A stretch of 59,229 nucleotides of DNA from a virus. The notes below the pieces were generated by a model. The model ran no database searches. It was not told the DNA's origin and saw only the letters and a program-made list of their open reading frames with translations. Where the stretch lies: positions 1 to 59,229 of the IMG/VR virus record IMGVR_UViG_3300043502_000004, one strand, 5' to 3'. Below, piece by piece: positions 1-6,624 of this stretch (positions are counted from its first letter, which is position 1; each line of letters opens with the position of its first letter). Both the position numbers and the translations under genes were made by a program.

Positions 1-19
1 TACGGGGTGCCAGCGGTGA

Positions 20-42
20 CCGGCCGGGACCGACCCGGCCGG
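20..42. terminator. GC-rich perfect hairpin near left edge
   Basis: A 9-bp perfect stem (CCGGCCGGG pairing with CCCGGCCGG) closes a 5-base loop just before the first gene. There is no T-run, so it may be a weak terminator of an upstream gene outside the window, or a leader structure for the gene at 57. Confidence 0.35.
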
Positions 43-56
43 GAAGGGAGCGCACC

Positions 57-272
57 ATGAACAGCGACCTTGCGAATGATCTCGGCGTCGAGGCCCTGAT
101 GGCGTTGATCGACGCCGTGCACGGTCCGTTGCGTAACCCCACCCAGTTGCGCGCCCACGTGGCCGTGATCGTGGAGCTGGTCACGGAGATGGCCTACTGT
201 CTGCCGGGCGAGAACCCGGATGCCGAGGCTGCCCTCCGTGCCTACGCTCGCGCCGTGGATCTGATCTCCTAG
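57..272 (+). CDS. Small hypothetical protein, 71 aa
   Basis: ATG start preceded by a GGAAGGGAG ribosome site. The product is a small, mostly helical soluble protein with no membrane segment, Cys pair or recognisable motif. It ends in TAG and is followed by a roughly 400-base non-coding stretch, so it is probably the last gene of a unit that begins beyond the left edge. I do not recognise the family. Confidence 0.6.
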   Translation: MNSDLANDLGVEALMALIDAVHGPLRNPTQLRAHVAVIVELVTEMAYCLPGENPDAEAALRAYARAVDLIS

Positions 273-675
273 TCCCCCTCCCCCCCTCCCCGGGGCCCGT
301 CACCAGGCCCCGGGGTACAGGGAAATTCACCGGGGTCTCTCTGTCCATAACTAGTTGCTTGCTCAAGCAACTACTATTAGTACCTTGATCAACTCATCAA
401 GATCCTTGATCTTGAGCCCCCCCCTACCCTGGGTATCCAGAGCCCCATGATCCTGTTCCCCCTGCCCCCAGCCCCTGTACACATGTACGAAGGGGCAGGC
501 AACAGGGTTCTTGATCATGGCCAGGTCCGGGCCCCAGCATAGTCTGGTCCCTGGTCCGGATCGGCTCTGGGTATATGACTCTGCTTCGATACGTTGACTG
601 AGGGTGCCAAGATCCTGGAGCCTGTGTACCTGGTTACTGTTAAGGAACCTGACAGTTGTCGGAGTGCATGTTGAT
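273..675. other. Long intergenic region with repeats
   Basis: No convincing gene is seen on either strand. The stretch contains C-runs, two CCCCGGGG blocks (about 290-315), a perfect 10-bp inverted repeat at 352-373, and a cluster of CTTGAT/ATCAAG half-sites at 383-415 with another TTGATCA near 510. GTATATGACT near 570 could be a -10 region. The layout suggests a control region, possibly for replication, partition or early transcription, but nothing in the sequence decides which. Confidence 0.45.
352..373. promoter_or_regulatory. Operator-like inverted repeat
   Basis: TAGTTGCTTG and CAAGCAACTA form a perfect 10-bp inverted repeat separated by only 2 bases. It is AT-richer than its surroundings. 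The short spacer suits a dimeric HTH protein site better than a terminator, and no T-run follows. Confidence 0.5.
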
Positions 676-1068
676 ATGCATCTTTGCCACGCGCACCCTG
701 ACGCCATGGAACAACTGGAACCGGGTGTCATGGTCCCCGGTGAGGCCGGGATCAACGAGGAACACGTGGCCGACTCCGGGCCCTACGTCCGGGCCCTGGT
801 GGTGCAGCGCCTGGAACAGGTGTGGCGGGCCTGTGAACCGCACATCAACCCTGATCAAGAAGCCGTGGAGCTGGGGTTCCGTCGCGATCCGCGCTACATC
901 GAGGCGGGGATCAGGGTGCTGGACCGGTTGACCGCCATCTACGGACTCCTGAAACCTCACTCTGTGCAAGCGGACCCTGACGCAGGGTCTAGCACGGATC
1001 AGAGGGCTGCCCTGGTCAAAGAACTGGAGGAACTGGAGGACAAGATCCACGGGGTGCCAGGTTCTTGA
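676..1068 (+). CDS. Hypothetical protein, 130 aa; possible small DNA-binding protein
   Basis: The chosen ATG at 676 has GGAG at 661-664; an ATG at 706 is the alternative. The centre (RYIEAGIRVLDRLTAIYGLL) resembles the helical segment found in several actinophage terminase-small-subunit-like and DNA-binding proteins, and the tail is a short coiled coil (VKELEELEDKI). No complete HTH can be shown. If it were a small terminase it would lie far from the large subunit at 47.5 kb, so the function is left open. Confidence 0.55.
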   Translation: MHLCHAHPDAMEQLEPGVMVPGEAGINEEHVADSGPYVRALVVQRLEQVWRACEPHINPDQEAVELGFRRDPRYIEAGIRVLDRLTAIYGLLKPHSVQADPDAGSSTDQRAALVKELEELEDKIHGVPGS

Positions 1069-1132
1069 CATTTAATGGAAACGGTGGCTTTTAATCTACT
1101 CATTCGAGGGTAAACCGGTTTCTTGTAACGCA

Positions 1133-1163
1133 TTCCCTAGTGACTTGGTAGGGAACTTTTTTC
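1133..1163 (+). terminator. Intrinsic terminator
   Basis: TTCCCTA pairs with TAGGGAA across a 9-base loop and is followed by CTTTTTTC. It lies 65 bases after the gene ending at 1068 and before the promoter at 1227. Confidence 0.7.
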
Positions 1164-1226
1164 TTAAAAAGTATTACCCCCATAGTTGAGTTGACTAAAA
1201 ACCAAGAAACCGAGAAAAGATAGGGA

Positions 1227-1256
1227 TTGACCCGGGGGAGGGGTGGGGGGTAGGGT
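1227..1256 (+). promoter_or_regulatory. Promoter with G-run spacer
   Basis: TTGACC at 1227-1232 and TAGGGT at 1251-1256 are separated by 18 bases made almost wholly of G (five, four and six in a row). It lies 54 bases upstream of the gene at 1310. The -35/-10 pair resembles the other C/G-spacer promoters in this window, although only the G half of the palindrome is strong here. Confidence 0.6.
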
Positions 1257-1309
1257 CAGGGGGTGAGATTTGTGGCGACGCGGTAAGTGGATCTAGGAGA
1301 GGAGAGGGG

Positions 1310-1603
1310 ATGAGGAGAGACTCGGAACGGATCGTGTTCCTGGAGGGTCAAGCCGAGAGGATGCGGCAGCGCGAGAGCGAGGAAGCACAGGCTCTCGGGG
1401 TCCAGAACCTGAGGATCCAGGCCGCGCTGGAGATGGCCAGAGTGGGCCAGGAGGACGGGGCCCATCACAAGACCTGGGTCATTGATCAGATGGTCCGAGC
1501 CCTGACCGGGTCCGACTATGAGGCCTGGGTGCTGGCGTACGAGGACATGGACGACGGCTTCGACGATGGGGCCTACCACTGGGACACGGGGATCGCCCCA
1601 TGA
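1310..1603 (+). CDS. Conserved phage hypothetical protein, 97 aa
   Basis: First gene after the 1227 promoter, with a strong GGAGAGGAGAGGGG site before ATG. The N-terminal half is a charged helix. The segment AHHKTWVIDQMVRALTG followed by an acidic tail (EDMDDGFDD) is a pattern often seen in small actinophage proteins of unknown function. The stop overlaps the next start (ATGA), showing translational coupling. Confidence 0.75.
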   Translation: MRRDSERIVFLEGQAERMRQRESEEAQALGVQNLRIQAALEMARVGQEDGAHHKTWVIDQMVRALTGSDYEAWVLAYEDMDDGFDDGAYHWDTGIAP

Positions 1604-1917
1604 TTGATCTTGATGCGATCGCCGAAAAGTGGCTGAAGCTCTGTGGCCACTGTGACGCCGGGCTCCCCATGGGATGCACCTGCACCGGGGACGACCCCCG
1701 CTCGGATATACAGCGCCTGGCCCACTTCATCCGGGCCCAGCAGGACCAGATCGAACAGCAGAACCAGGAACTGGACTGGCAGGTCGGGATCGTCAAACGG
1801 CAGCGGGTCACGATCGCAGAGCAGGGCGACAAGGTCAGGGAACTACGGGACCAGGTCGCGTTCCTCAAAGACAAGGTCGCGGACCTGCACCACCAGCTCG
1901 TTGAGAAGGAAGGATAA
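1600..1917 (+). CDS. Coiled-coil protein with N-terminal Cys/His cluster, 105 aa
   Basis: Starts by ATGA overlap with the gene before. The N-terminus carries CGHC about residues 16-19 and CTC about 27-29, a possible small zinc site. From about residue 45 onward it is a long Gln/Glu/Arg-rich coiled coil. The role is unknown; the shape suggests a small oligomeric scaffold or adaptor. Confidence 0.7.
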   Translation: MIDLDAIAEKWLKLCGHCDAGLPMGCTCTGDDPRSDIQRLAHFIRAQQDQIEQQNQELDWQVGIVKRQRVTIAEQGDKVRELRDQVAFLKDKVADLHHQLVEKEG

Positions 1918-1919
1918 GA

Positions 1920-2039
1920 ATGAGTGAAGAACGCTTCTGGGACCGCCCCGGGATCATCTGGGAGGCCATGGTCCAGCTGCTCGGAACAGTGGGGTTAGCC
2001 CTCTTCCTGGCCGTCTGCGCCTACCTGGTCACCCTGTGA
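1920..2039 (+). CDS. Small membrane protein, 39 aa
   Basis: ATG follows an AAGGAAGGAT ribosome site. The 39-residue product has a charged N-terminus and one C-terminal transmembrane helix (about residues 22-39). Its stop overlaps the GTG of the next gene in the GTGA manner used throughout this operon, which supports expression. Confidence 0.65.
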   Translation: MSEERFWDRPGIIWEAMVQLLGTVGLALFLAVCAYLVTL

Positions 2040-2335
2040 CGTGGCGGATCGTGGATCGCAGCGAGGAGGAGAAGCCTCGACTGGAGATCCGCGCGATCCG
2101 GTGGCTGGTTCGCCGGCTGCGGGAGTCGGGTGACTTCAAGTTGCGGCTGGGTCATTCGCTGGCGTTGCAGTCCGCGGAGCCGGAGTTGTACATGGAGATT
2201 GTGTACGGCGACGATGAAACGGCGATCTTCGATATGACCTTCACTCCGGAGATCTGGCCCAAGATCAGAAACACGATGGGGGAACTGGAATGGAAGCTGG
2301 AGAAGGAGTACGAGGAGGTGAAACGAGATGAGTAG
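2036..2335 (+). CDS. Hypothetical protein, 99 aa
   Basis: GTG start overlapping the previous stop. The protein is charged and soluble, with a basic N-terminal helix (RAIRWLVRRLRESG) and an acidic, Glu-rich C-terminal helix. No known family is recognised. It overlaps the HAD gene at its 3' end by 8 bases, so the two are coupled. Confidence 0.65.
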   Translation: MTWRIVDRSEEEKPRLEIRAIRWLVRRLRESGDFKLRLGHSLALQSAEPELYMEIVYGDDETAIFDMTFTPEIWPKIRNTMGELEWKLEKEYEEVKRDE

Positions 2336-2885
2336 TACAGCAGTCTGGCTGCTGGACATTGACGGCGTCATCAACGCCTGTCCACGCAACCGCAGCCCGT
2401 TCCCCAGTGCCTGGCCCCAGGGCCACTGGATCGACACCAAGGTGACCAACCGGCACAGTGACACGCCCTGGCCAATCCTGGCCGCTGAGGACGTGGTGGC
2501 GTTCATCAATCGGGTCGACGACGAGGGCCTGGCCACGATCCTGTGGCACAGCACCTGGAGCGACGAGTCGAACAAGGTGGGTGAAGCCGTGGGCCTACAC
2601 CCGTTCGGTGTCCTCCCAGCCCCCGAGCATGAGGGCTGGACGAAAGGCGCCCGCGGCTGGTGGAAGCTGCCAGGAGCACAGCGGGCCCTGCGGGACAACA
2701 TCGGGCACCTCGTCTGGACAGATGACGACGCCTGTCATCCGGACATGAGCAAGGACGAGCGGCGACTGTTCCGCGACGCCGGTGCCCTGCTGGTGGCGCC
2801 CAACCCGACCCAGGGCCTCGTCCAGGCCAACCTGGACCGGATCTGGCACTACCTGACCGGGGACCAGGAGGAGGTGGCAGCGTGA
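2328..2885 (+). CDS. HAD-like phosphatase, 185 aa
   Basis: The N-terminus has the HAD motif I DIDGVIN (nucleophile D10, acid/base D12). WHSTW at residues 73-77 fits motif II and WTDDDA about 130-135 fits the motif IV acidic patch. HAD enzymes remove phosphate from small molecules or nucleic-acid ends; the substrate is not evident. Small HAD genes of this kind are frequent in actinophage accessory regions. The ATG lies within the end of the previous gene, preceded by a GAGGAGG-like site. Confidence 0.8.
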   Translation: MSSTAVWLLDIDGVINACPRNRSPFPSAWPQGHWIDTKVTNRHSDTPWPILAAEDVVAFINRVDDEGLATILWHSTWSDESNKVGEAVGLHPFGVLPAPEHEGWTKGARGWWKLPGAQRALRDNIGHLVWTDDDACHPDMSKDERRLFRDAGALLVAPNPTQGLVQANLDRIWHYLTGDQEEVAA

Positions 2886-3250
2886 CCGAGCCGGACAACC
2901 CGTTCGAGGGTCAGCCCATGTGGAACGGGGTGTTGCTCAGTCACTGGCGACTGTCCAAGTTCTACCTGAACAGCCTGTTTGACGGTCACCTGCACCTGGT
3001 GACCAGAGGACTTCACTTCCCACCCCTGGTCTCTGACGAGGCCATCATCAAGAAGCTGCGAAGTGCGGCCTGGTGGCGCAAGACCACCCTGCACATCGTC
3101 CCCTGCCCCCAGGGTCTCTGGGTGCAGTCACCCAGCAACCAACTCGGCCTGGATGGCACCCCGGAACTCCGGGAGGCCCTGGCGCAAGCTCTGGCGGAGG
3201 TCGCCAGTTTGAAGGAGGAACTATGGAAACTGAAGACGTCGTCACCGTGA
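2882..3250 (+). CDS. Hypothetical protein, 122 aa
   Basis: GTG start in a GTGA overlap with the HAD gene. A Trp- and His-containing globular region (about 1-95) is followed by a short coiled coil (ELREALAQALAEVASLKEEL). No family is recognised. Its last 28 bases overlap the start of the XRE regulator, so the two are probably co-translated. Confidence 0.65.
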   Translation: MTEPDNPFEGQPMWNGVLLSHWRLSKFYLNSLFDGHLHLVTRGLHFPPLVSDEAIIKKLRSAAWWRKTTLHIVPCPQGLWVQSPSNQLGLDGTPELREALAQALAEVASLKEELWKLKTSSP

Positions 3251-3519
3251 CCGAAGTGGTCGAAGACGAGGAGAGCACCGAGGAACTGGACCCGATCATC
3301 CAGGCGCTGAGGAAAGAGCGACTGGCTCGCGGCTGGAATCAGTGGGACGTGGCTCGGCGGATGGGCTACAGCAGCCCAGCCCGGGTCAGTCAGCTGGAGA
3401 GCGGGGAAGGGGACATCCACATGTCCACGCTGAAGAGCTGGGCCGAGACCCTGGGCATGGAGGTCCTGATCCGGGCGAAGGTCACCCGTGGACGGCCACG
3501 GGCCAACTTCAAGAAGTGA
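3223..3519 (+). CDS. XRE-family HTH regulator, 98 aa
   Basis: ATG at 3223 follows GAAGGAGG. After an acidic N-terminal tail (residues 1-25), residues about 30-80 form a Cro/CI-type HTH (ALRKERLARGWNQWDVARRMG, with the recognition helix in SSPARVSQLESG). The C-terminus is basic. It probably binds phage or host operators. The 31-bp palindrome immediately downstream (3527-3557) is a possible autoregulatory target. Confidence 0.8.
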   Translation: METEDVVTVTEVVEDEESTEELDPIIQALRKERLARGWNQWDVARRMGYSSPARVSQLESGEGDIHMSTLKSWAETLGMEVLIRAKVTRGRPRANFKK

Positions 3520-3526
3520 TCACATC

Positions 3527-3558
3527 GTCTACCCCCCGGGACCCCCGGGGGGTAGACT
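3527..3558. promoter_or_regulatory. Long C/G palindrome with -10-like TAGACT
   Basis: GTCTACCCCCC (3527-3537) is mirrored by GGGGGGTAGAC (3547-3557) around a GGGACCCCC core. TAGACT at 3553-3558 has the sequence of the -10 element in the other C/G promoters, but no TTGAC is present and GTCTAC takes its place. It may be a variant promoter for the gene at 3565, an operator, or a terminator of the XRE unit (ACTTGTTTC follows). Confidence 0.55.
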
Positions 3559-3564
3559 TGTTTC

Positions 3565-3834
3565 ATGAGCGACCACACCCTGTGGAAGGGGATCACCCCC
3601 TTGCCAGATCCGCGGGCCCGTGAAGTTCAACAGGCCTATGTAGACGGCTACTGCCTGGCCATGGAGGATGTGCTGCATGAGCTGACCCGGATCACCGCGT
3701 TTCAGGTGGCAGCCACCGCCGACGTGGGGGGCACCAGCATCGTGATCACCACCCACCGGCCGCTGCGTACGTTCGCGGGCAAGGCACTGCAACAGGCACG
3801 GAACACCATGAAGCATTTGAAGGAGACTGCATGA
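3565..3834 (+). CDS. Hypothetical protein, 89 aa
   Basis: ATG lies only 7 bases after the TAGACT element and no strong ribosome site precedes it, so the transcript could be leaderless or nearly so. The product is a soluble helical protein without recognisable motif. It overlaps the following gene by ATGA. Confidence 0.6.
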   Translation: MSDHTLWKGITPLPDPRAREVQQAYVDGYCLAMEDVLHELTRITAFQVAATADVGGTSIVITTHRPLRTFAGKALQQARNTMKHLKETA

Positions 3835-4031
3835 GCAAGTATCGAGTGACGACGTACCGCTGGAGCGGTGGCGAAATCCGGGAGCGCGTCGCCGAACATG
3901 TCGACGTCGAAGCCAGGGAATTCCAGGTGCACTCATACACCGACGGACCCACCGTCCAGTTCTACGACAGCAACAACAAATTGATCGCCGCCATCACCAG
4001 CTTCCACTCGGTTATCAAGGTGACCGAGTGA
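3831..4031 (+). CDS. Hypothetical protein, 66 aa
   Basis: ATGA overlap with the previous gene and an AAGGAGA ribosome site. It appears to be a small beta-rich domain (YRVTTYRWSGG; VQFYDSNNKLIAAI). A terminator at 4051 follows, so it ends the unit. Confidence 0.65.
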   Translation: MSKYRVTTYRWSGGEIRERVAEHVDVEAREFQVHSYTDGPTVQFYDSNNKLIAAITSFHSVIKVTE

Positions 4032-4050
4032 CCCCAGACCGTTCCACCAG

Positions 4051-4076
4051 GGCCCAGGCTCCGGCCTGGGCCTTTG
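4051..4076 (+). terminator. Intrinsic terminator
   Basis: GGCCCAGG pairs with CCTGGGCC across CTCCGG and is followed by TTTG. It lies 20 bases after the stop at 4031. Confidence 0.7.
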
Positions 4077-4095
4077 CTATTGAACCGATGCCCAA

Positions 4096-4145
4096 TGATC
4101 GTTACGCTCTCTTTCAGGGGGGGGATCTCTCCCTAGTAACGATCA
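4096..4145. promoter_or_regulatory. Separated inverted repeat TGATCGTTAC/GTAACGATCA
   Basis: Two perfect 10-base arms are separated by 30 bases, including a run of eight G. They lie just upstream of the TTG-start HTH gene at 4164. The spacing suggests a cooperative operator pair or a stem-loop in the leader. Autoregulation by the downstream HTH protein is an inference. Confidence 0.45.
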
Positions 4146-4163
4146 CTGATATAAGGAGTTTCC

Positions 4164-4463
4164 TTGACGAAGCAATCCACAGACCAGATGGGCTGGGAGG
4201 AGACGCTATTCACTGACCTAGAAGAGCTGGATCCGATTCCACGCGTGCACGCTCTAGGTGAGGCCATCTCCCGTATCAACCCCGTTCTCAGTGAACTCGC
4301 CCGCCTCCGCCGGCAGGTGATGATGGATCTGATCGAATCCGGGGACTACCAGTACCCCAGCCTGGCCCACACGGTCGGGATGCGGGTACAGACCGTGCGC
4401 CGCCTCGTGGACGAGGCCCGCGCCCAGCGGCGAACCGATGAGGCCAACGCCGAGGCCGCATAG
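4164..4463 (+). CDS. HTH-type DNA-binding protein with TTG start, 99 aa
   Basis: TTG is preceded by AAGGAG at good spacing, and no in-frame ATG/GTG gives the N-terminus. Residues about 40-90 form two helices and an HTH (YQYPSLAHTVGMRVQTVRRLVDEA), like the sigma-region-4 or MarR-like recognition unit of small phage regulators. The TTG start implies low expression. The inverted repeat upstream is a plausible operator. Confidence 0.7.
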   Translation: MTKQSTDQMGWEETLFTDLEELDPIPRVHALGEAISRINPVLSELARLRRQVMMDLIESGDYQYPSLAHTVGMRVQTVRRLVDEARAQRRTDEANAEAA

Positions 4464-4467
4464 GGCC

Positions 4468-4497
4468 TTGCCCGATCCCCACCCCCGGGGATAGACT
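4468..4497 (+). promoter_or_regulatory. C/G-spacer promoter for the tRNA at 4564
   Basis: TTGCCC (4468-4473), an 18-base spacer ending CCCCCGGGGA, then TAGACT (4492-4497). It fits the promoter class also seen at 6101, 12496 and 57954. The tRNA starts 67 bases downstream. Confidence 0.65.
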
Positions 4498-4563
4498 TCA
4501 GGAACAGGAACACAAGACCCGGACCGGGCAGGTGACCCCCAGATCCCTGCCCGGCCCTGGGAT

Positions 4564-4638
4564 CTCCTCGTAGCTCAACTGGCAGAGCAACCCGTCTCTA
4601 AAACGCGGTGGCTGGGAGTTCGAATCTCCCCGAGGGGT
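4564..4638 (+). tRNA. tRNA with CTA (amber) anticodon
   Basis: Acceptor CTCCTCG/CGAGGGG, D-arm GCTC...GAGC and T-arm GGGAG-TTCGAAT-CTCCC are all sound. The anticodon arm is ACCCGT, loop CTCTAAA, then ACGCGGT: six pairs with one bulged C on the 3' side. The loop places CTA at 34-36, which reads the UAG stop codon. No CCA is encoded. The aberrant arm means folding software may leave the isotype undetermined. Confidence 0.65.
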
Positions 4639-4639
4639 C

Positions 4640-4948
4640 GTGAAGCAACTCCCGTTAGATCAGCCCACGTACCTGCGGGTGCAGTGGCTCATCCACCAGG
4701 CTCATGTCCTTGGCATCGACCAGGTGGAGCACCTGCACGAGGCTGGGTTGATCGTGACCCCGGCCATGGAGCTGGGCCTGCGAATCAAGGGGATGACCTT
4801 CCTACTGGAAGAGATCAAAGGCTGGCGTCCAGCCGAGTTCATCCGGCGTACGGACAAGTCCGGCTCCGGCTCCACGCCCGCGGATCTGCACCTGCGGATC
4901 TGTGAGTTCATTCAAGATCATATCGATGCGATGAAAGCTGGAGGGTAA
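4640..4948 (+). CDS. Hypothetical protein, 102 aa
   Basis: GTG starts 2 bases after the tRNA discriminator, so the mRNA and tRNA must be separated by 3' processing. The product is soluble and helical (LRVQWLIHQAHVLG; DLHLRICEFIQDHID). The start is uncertain because the ribosome site would lie in the tRNA acceptor (GAGGGG). The family is not recognised. Confidence 0.55.
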   Translation: MKQLPLDQPTYLRVQWLIHQAHVLGIDQVEHLHEAGLIVTPAMELGLRIKGMTFLLEEIKGWRPAEFIRRTDKSGSGSTPADLHLRICEFIQDHIDAMKAGG

Positions 4949-5622
4949 TGGGTATTCCCGTAACGGACCTGGCCTGGATGGCGGGTGTCCTCGATCTGCG
5001 TGGCCGGGTCGTCTACAAGAACAACAAGACCCGCAACCCCAACCACTCCAACCAGGTCACCCTGTATGTGGAGTCGGTCCAGTTGCCGATCGTGCGCCGC
5101 CTGTCCGAGCTGACTGGAACCAATCCAGAGTTCAAGACTCCACGACAGCGGGCCGAAGGATGGTTCCGTCGCAACTGCGACGAACACTGCCCAGAGCCGC
5201 ACGTCCACGTCAATCCCGGCGACTTCGCCGAATCTGGACGCTGGACCGTGTCCGGCTCCGCCATGAGCGTTGTGCTCACCGCCTTGAAACCGTACATGAT
5301 CCAGGACAAGGGTTTCACTGAGGCTGCGGTCTACGGGTTCGAGTACATGACCCTGTGGGGCCGTGGAGCGGCAGCCACCATCACTGCCCTGCGCCGGTTG
5401 CACAACCTGGGCTGGGAGATGCCACCCATTGTCGAAGAGCAGCGGCCAGGCGTATTGACAGAGCTGCCCCCCGACCCCGAACCTGAACCCGAATCGACCC
5501 CGGAACTTGAGGAGACACCTGATGCCGATGCCGAAGAACGGGGAGCCGAGGAAGGTGTACCCGAAGTTCCTCGTGTGCAAGTGGTGCCGCGTAAGCGAAC
5601 ACGCAAAGTGCCCGGGGTGTGA
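4948..5622 (+). CDS. LAGLIDADG-like fold protein, 224 aa
   Basis: ATG follows GGAGGGTA and overlaps the stop of the previous gene. The N-terminus WMAGVLDLRGRVV followed by VTLYVESVQLPIVRRLSELTG resembles one LAGLIDADG homing-endonuclease half (helix, then strand, then helix), a resemblance seen in conserved actinophage proteins of unknown role. The acidic residue of LAGLIDADG is kept only as D16. The C-terminal third is a Pro/Glu-rich low-complexity tail with a basic end. It may be a nuclease derivative or a DNA-binding protein. Confidence 0.6.
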   Translation: MGIPVTDLAWMAGVLDLRGRVVYKNNKTRNPNHSNQVTLYVESVQLPIVRRLSELTGTNPEFKTPRQRAEGWFRRNCDEHCPEPHVHVNPGDFAESGRWTVSGSAMSVVLTALKPYMIQDKGFTEAAVYGFEYMTLWGRGAAATITALRRLHNLGWEMPPIVEEQRPGVLTELPPDPEPEPESTPELEETPDADAEERGAEEGVPEVPRVQVVPRKRTRKVPGV

Positions 5623-5674
5623 CTGCTCCCAGGTCAAGCATGACCTGGCCCTGGTCATCGGGGAGGCGGCGTGA
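5522..5674 (+). CDS. Small zinc-ribbon protein, 50 aa
   Basis: ATG follows GAGGAGACACCTG inside the 3' end of the previous gene, in another frame. The 50-residue product has CKWC and CPGCDC clusters typical of small phage zinc-binding peptides. Its stop overlaps the GTG of the next gene (GTGA), which supports it as a real out-of-frame gene. Confidence 0.65.
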   Translation: MPMPKNGEPRKVYPKFLVCKWCRVSEHAKCPGCDCSQVKHDLALVIGEAA

Positions 5675-5853
5675 TCTGCCAGGCCTGCAAGGACCGGCAG
5701 CACTACCAGTGTCGGTATCCGAGTAGCTGCCCCTGCCAGCACCGCGCACCCGCGCGCACCACCATGAGCCCGGAAGAGTATGCCACTGTCCTGTCCGAGC
5801 TGACCCAGATGGCCCAGGGGGATGGTCTCGGTGACCATGGACCTGACCTGTAG
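5671..5853 (+). CDS. Small Cys-rich protein, 60 aa
   Basis: GTG start in a GTGA overlap. The N-terminal half has CQAC, CRY and CPCQH groups (residues about 3-24), a pattern common in tiny actinophage zinc-binding proteins. A short acidic helix follows. The function is unknown. Confidence 0.65.
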   Translation: MICQACKDRQHYQCRYPSSCPCQHRAPARTTMSPEEYATVLSELTQMAQGDGLGDHGPDL

Positions 5854-6046
5854 CAACGACGAGTGCTACAGCCGCTACGACGGTCTCAGCTCACAGACCC
5901 GGACCGATGACTCGGCCCGGGTGCACGGATGGCGGGTGTGGAGATCCCAGGGCCTGGACCTGATCCTGTGCCCGTCGTGTATCGGGTACCGGATCCGTCG
6001 TGACAAGGCGCCCGAGCGCCTGGAAGGTGAAGAGCCCTTGTTCTGA
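5822..6046 (+). CDS. Zinc-binding hypothetical protein, 74 aa
   Basis: Overlaps the previous gene by 32 bases if the ATG at 5822 is used; an ATG at 5837 is an alternative. It has a CSNDEC pair near the N-terminus and CPSC near residue 52, consistent with one zinc site holding a small beta fold. It is the last gene before the strong terminator at 6051. Confidence 0.6.
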   Translation: MVSVTMDLTCSNDECYSRYDGLSSQTRTDDSARVHGWRVWRSQGLDLILCPSCIGYRIRRDKAPERLEGEEPLF

Positions 6047-6050
6047 ACTG

Positions 6051-6095
6051 AAGCCCCTCGATCGTTGCTGGCTGCCGATCGAGGGGCTTCTTTTT
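6051..6095 (+). terminator. Strong intrinsic terminator
   Basis: AAGCCCCTCGATCG pairs perfectly with CGATCGAGGGGCTT over an 11-base loop, followed by CTTTTT. Confidence 0.9.
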
Positions 6096-6100
6096 GCCCG

Positions 6101-6129
6101 TTGACTCCCCGGGGGTCCCTGGGTAGGCT
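6101..6129 (+). promoter_or_regulatory. C/G-spacer promoter
   Basis: TTGACT (6101-6106), a 17-base spacer CCCCGGGGGTCCCTGGG, then TAGGCT (6124-6129). This is the best consensus match of the class, placed between a terminator and the gene at 6160. Confidence 0.8.
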
Positions 6130-6159
6130 GAAGGGACAAGCAGACAGTGAGGAGTACTA

Positions 6160-6624
6160 ATGAGTCGTAACCTGCACCCGTACAACGTGCCTAACGCTGA
6201 CGTGGCCAAGGTCCTGGAGGACGCCGCCGACCTGTACGAGTCGGAGAAGATCGAATGGTGTACCCGGAGCTGGGCCAAGAACACTGATGGCGCCATCTCG
6301 GCCTGCGCCGAGGGTGCCCTCCTCCTGGCCCGGGGCTACAACTGGGCCACAGTGTTCAACTCCAGTAGGGAACTGTTCAGCACGGACCTACTGGCCCATG
6401 CTGCTCACGATTCGCTCCTGGATCACCTCAACGAGGGGCAAGCGGTGAAGCTGGGCTCGGTCTACCACTGGAATGACAAGGTGGCCGGCGTCCGTACCCG
6501 CGTGGAGTTAGTGGACGGCACGACAGTCCTCTCGCGGATCAGCCCAGCCGAAGCCAAGGCCGAGGTCATCGAGGCCATGAAGGAGACCGCCAAGGATCTC
6601 CGCAACAGTGAAGGAAACTCATGA
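6160..6624 (+). CDS. DUF6197-like phage protein, 154 aa
   Basis: First gene of the operon driven from 6101. The pattern of a helical start (VAKVLEDAADLYES), WCTRSWAKNTDGAISACAEGALLLARG and then further helices is that of the DUF6197 family of small actinophage proteins, whose role is unknown. Two genes downstream (6968 and 7631) share the related CCLGVA signature, so the operon holds several members of this type. Confidence 0.7.
   Translation: MSRNLHPYNVPNADVAKVLEDAADLYESEKIEWCTRSWAKNTDGAISACAEGALLLARGYNWATVFNSSRELFSTDLLAHAAHDSLLDHLNEGQAVKLGSVYHWNDKVAGVRTRVELVDGTTVLSRISPAEAKAEVIEAMKETAKDLRNSEGNS

Noticed and set aside
290-320. CCCCGGGG blocks as another member of the promoter family
   Set aside because: TACAGG follows one block, but no TTGAC-like -35 lies 16-18 bases before it, so it was not called as a promoter.
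363-755. A 130-codon minus-strand frame in the left intergenic region
   Set aside because: Composition is unlike a protein, there is no ribosome site, and it overlaps the regulatory repeats and the plus-strand gene at 676.
4028-4216. A 62-codon frame starting by ATGA-like overlap at 4028
   Set aside because: It runs through the terminator at 4051, the inverted repeat and the start of the HTH gene at 4164, which has a better ribosome site.
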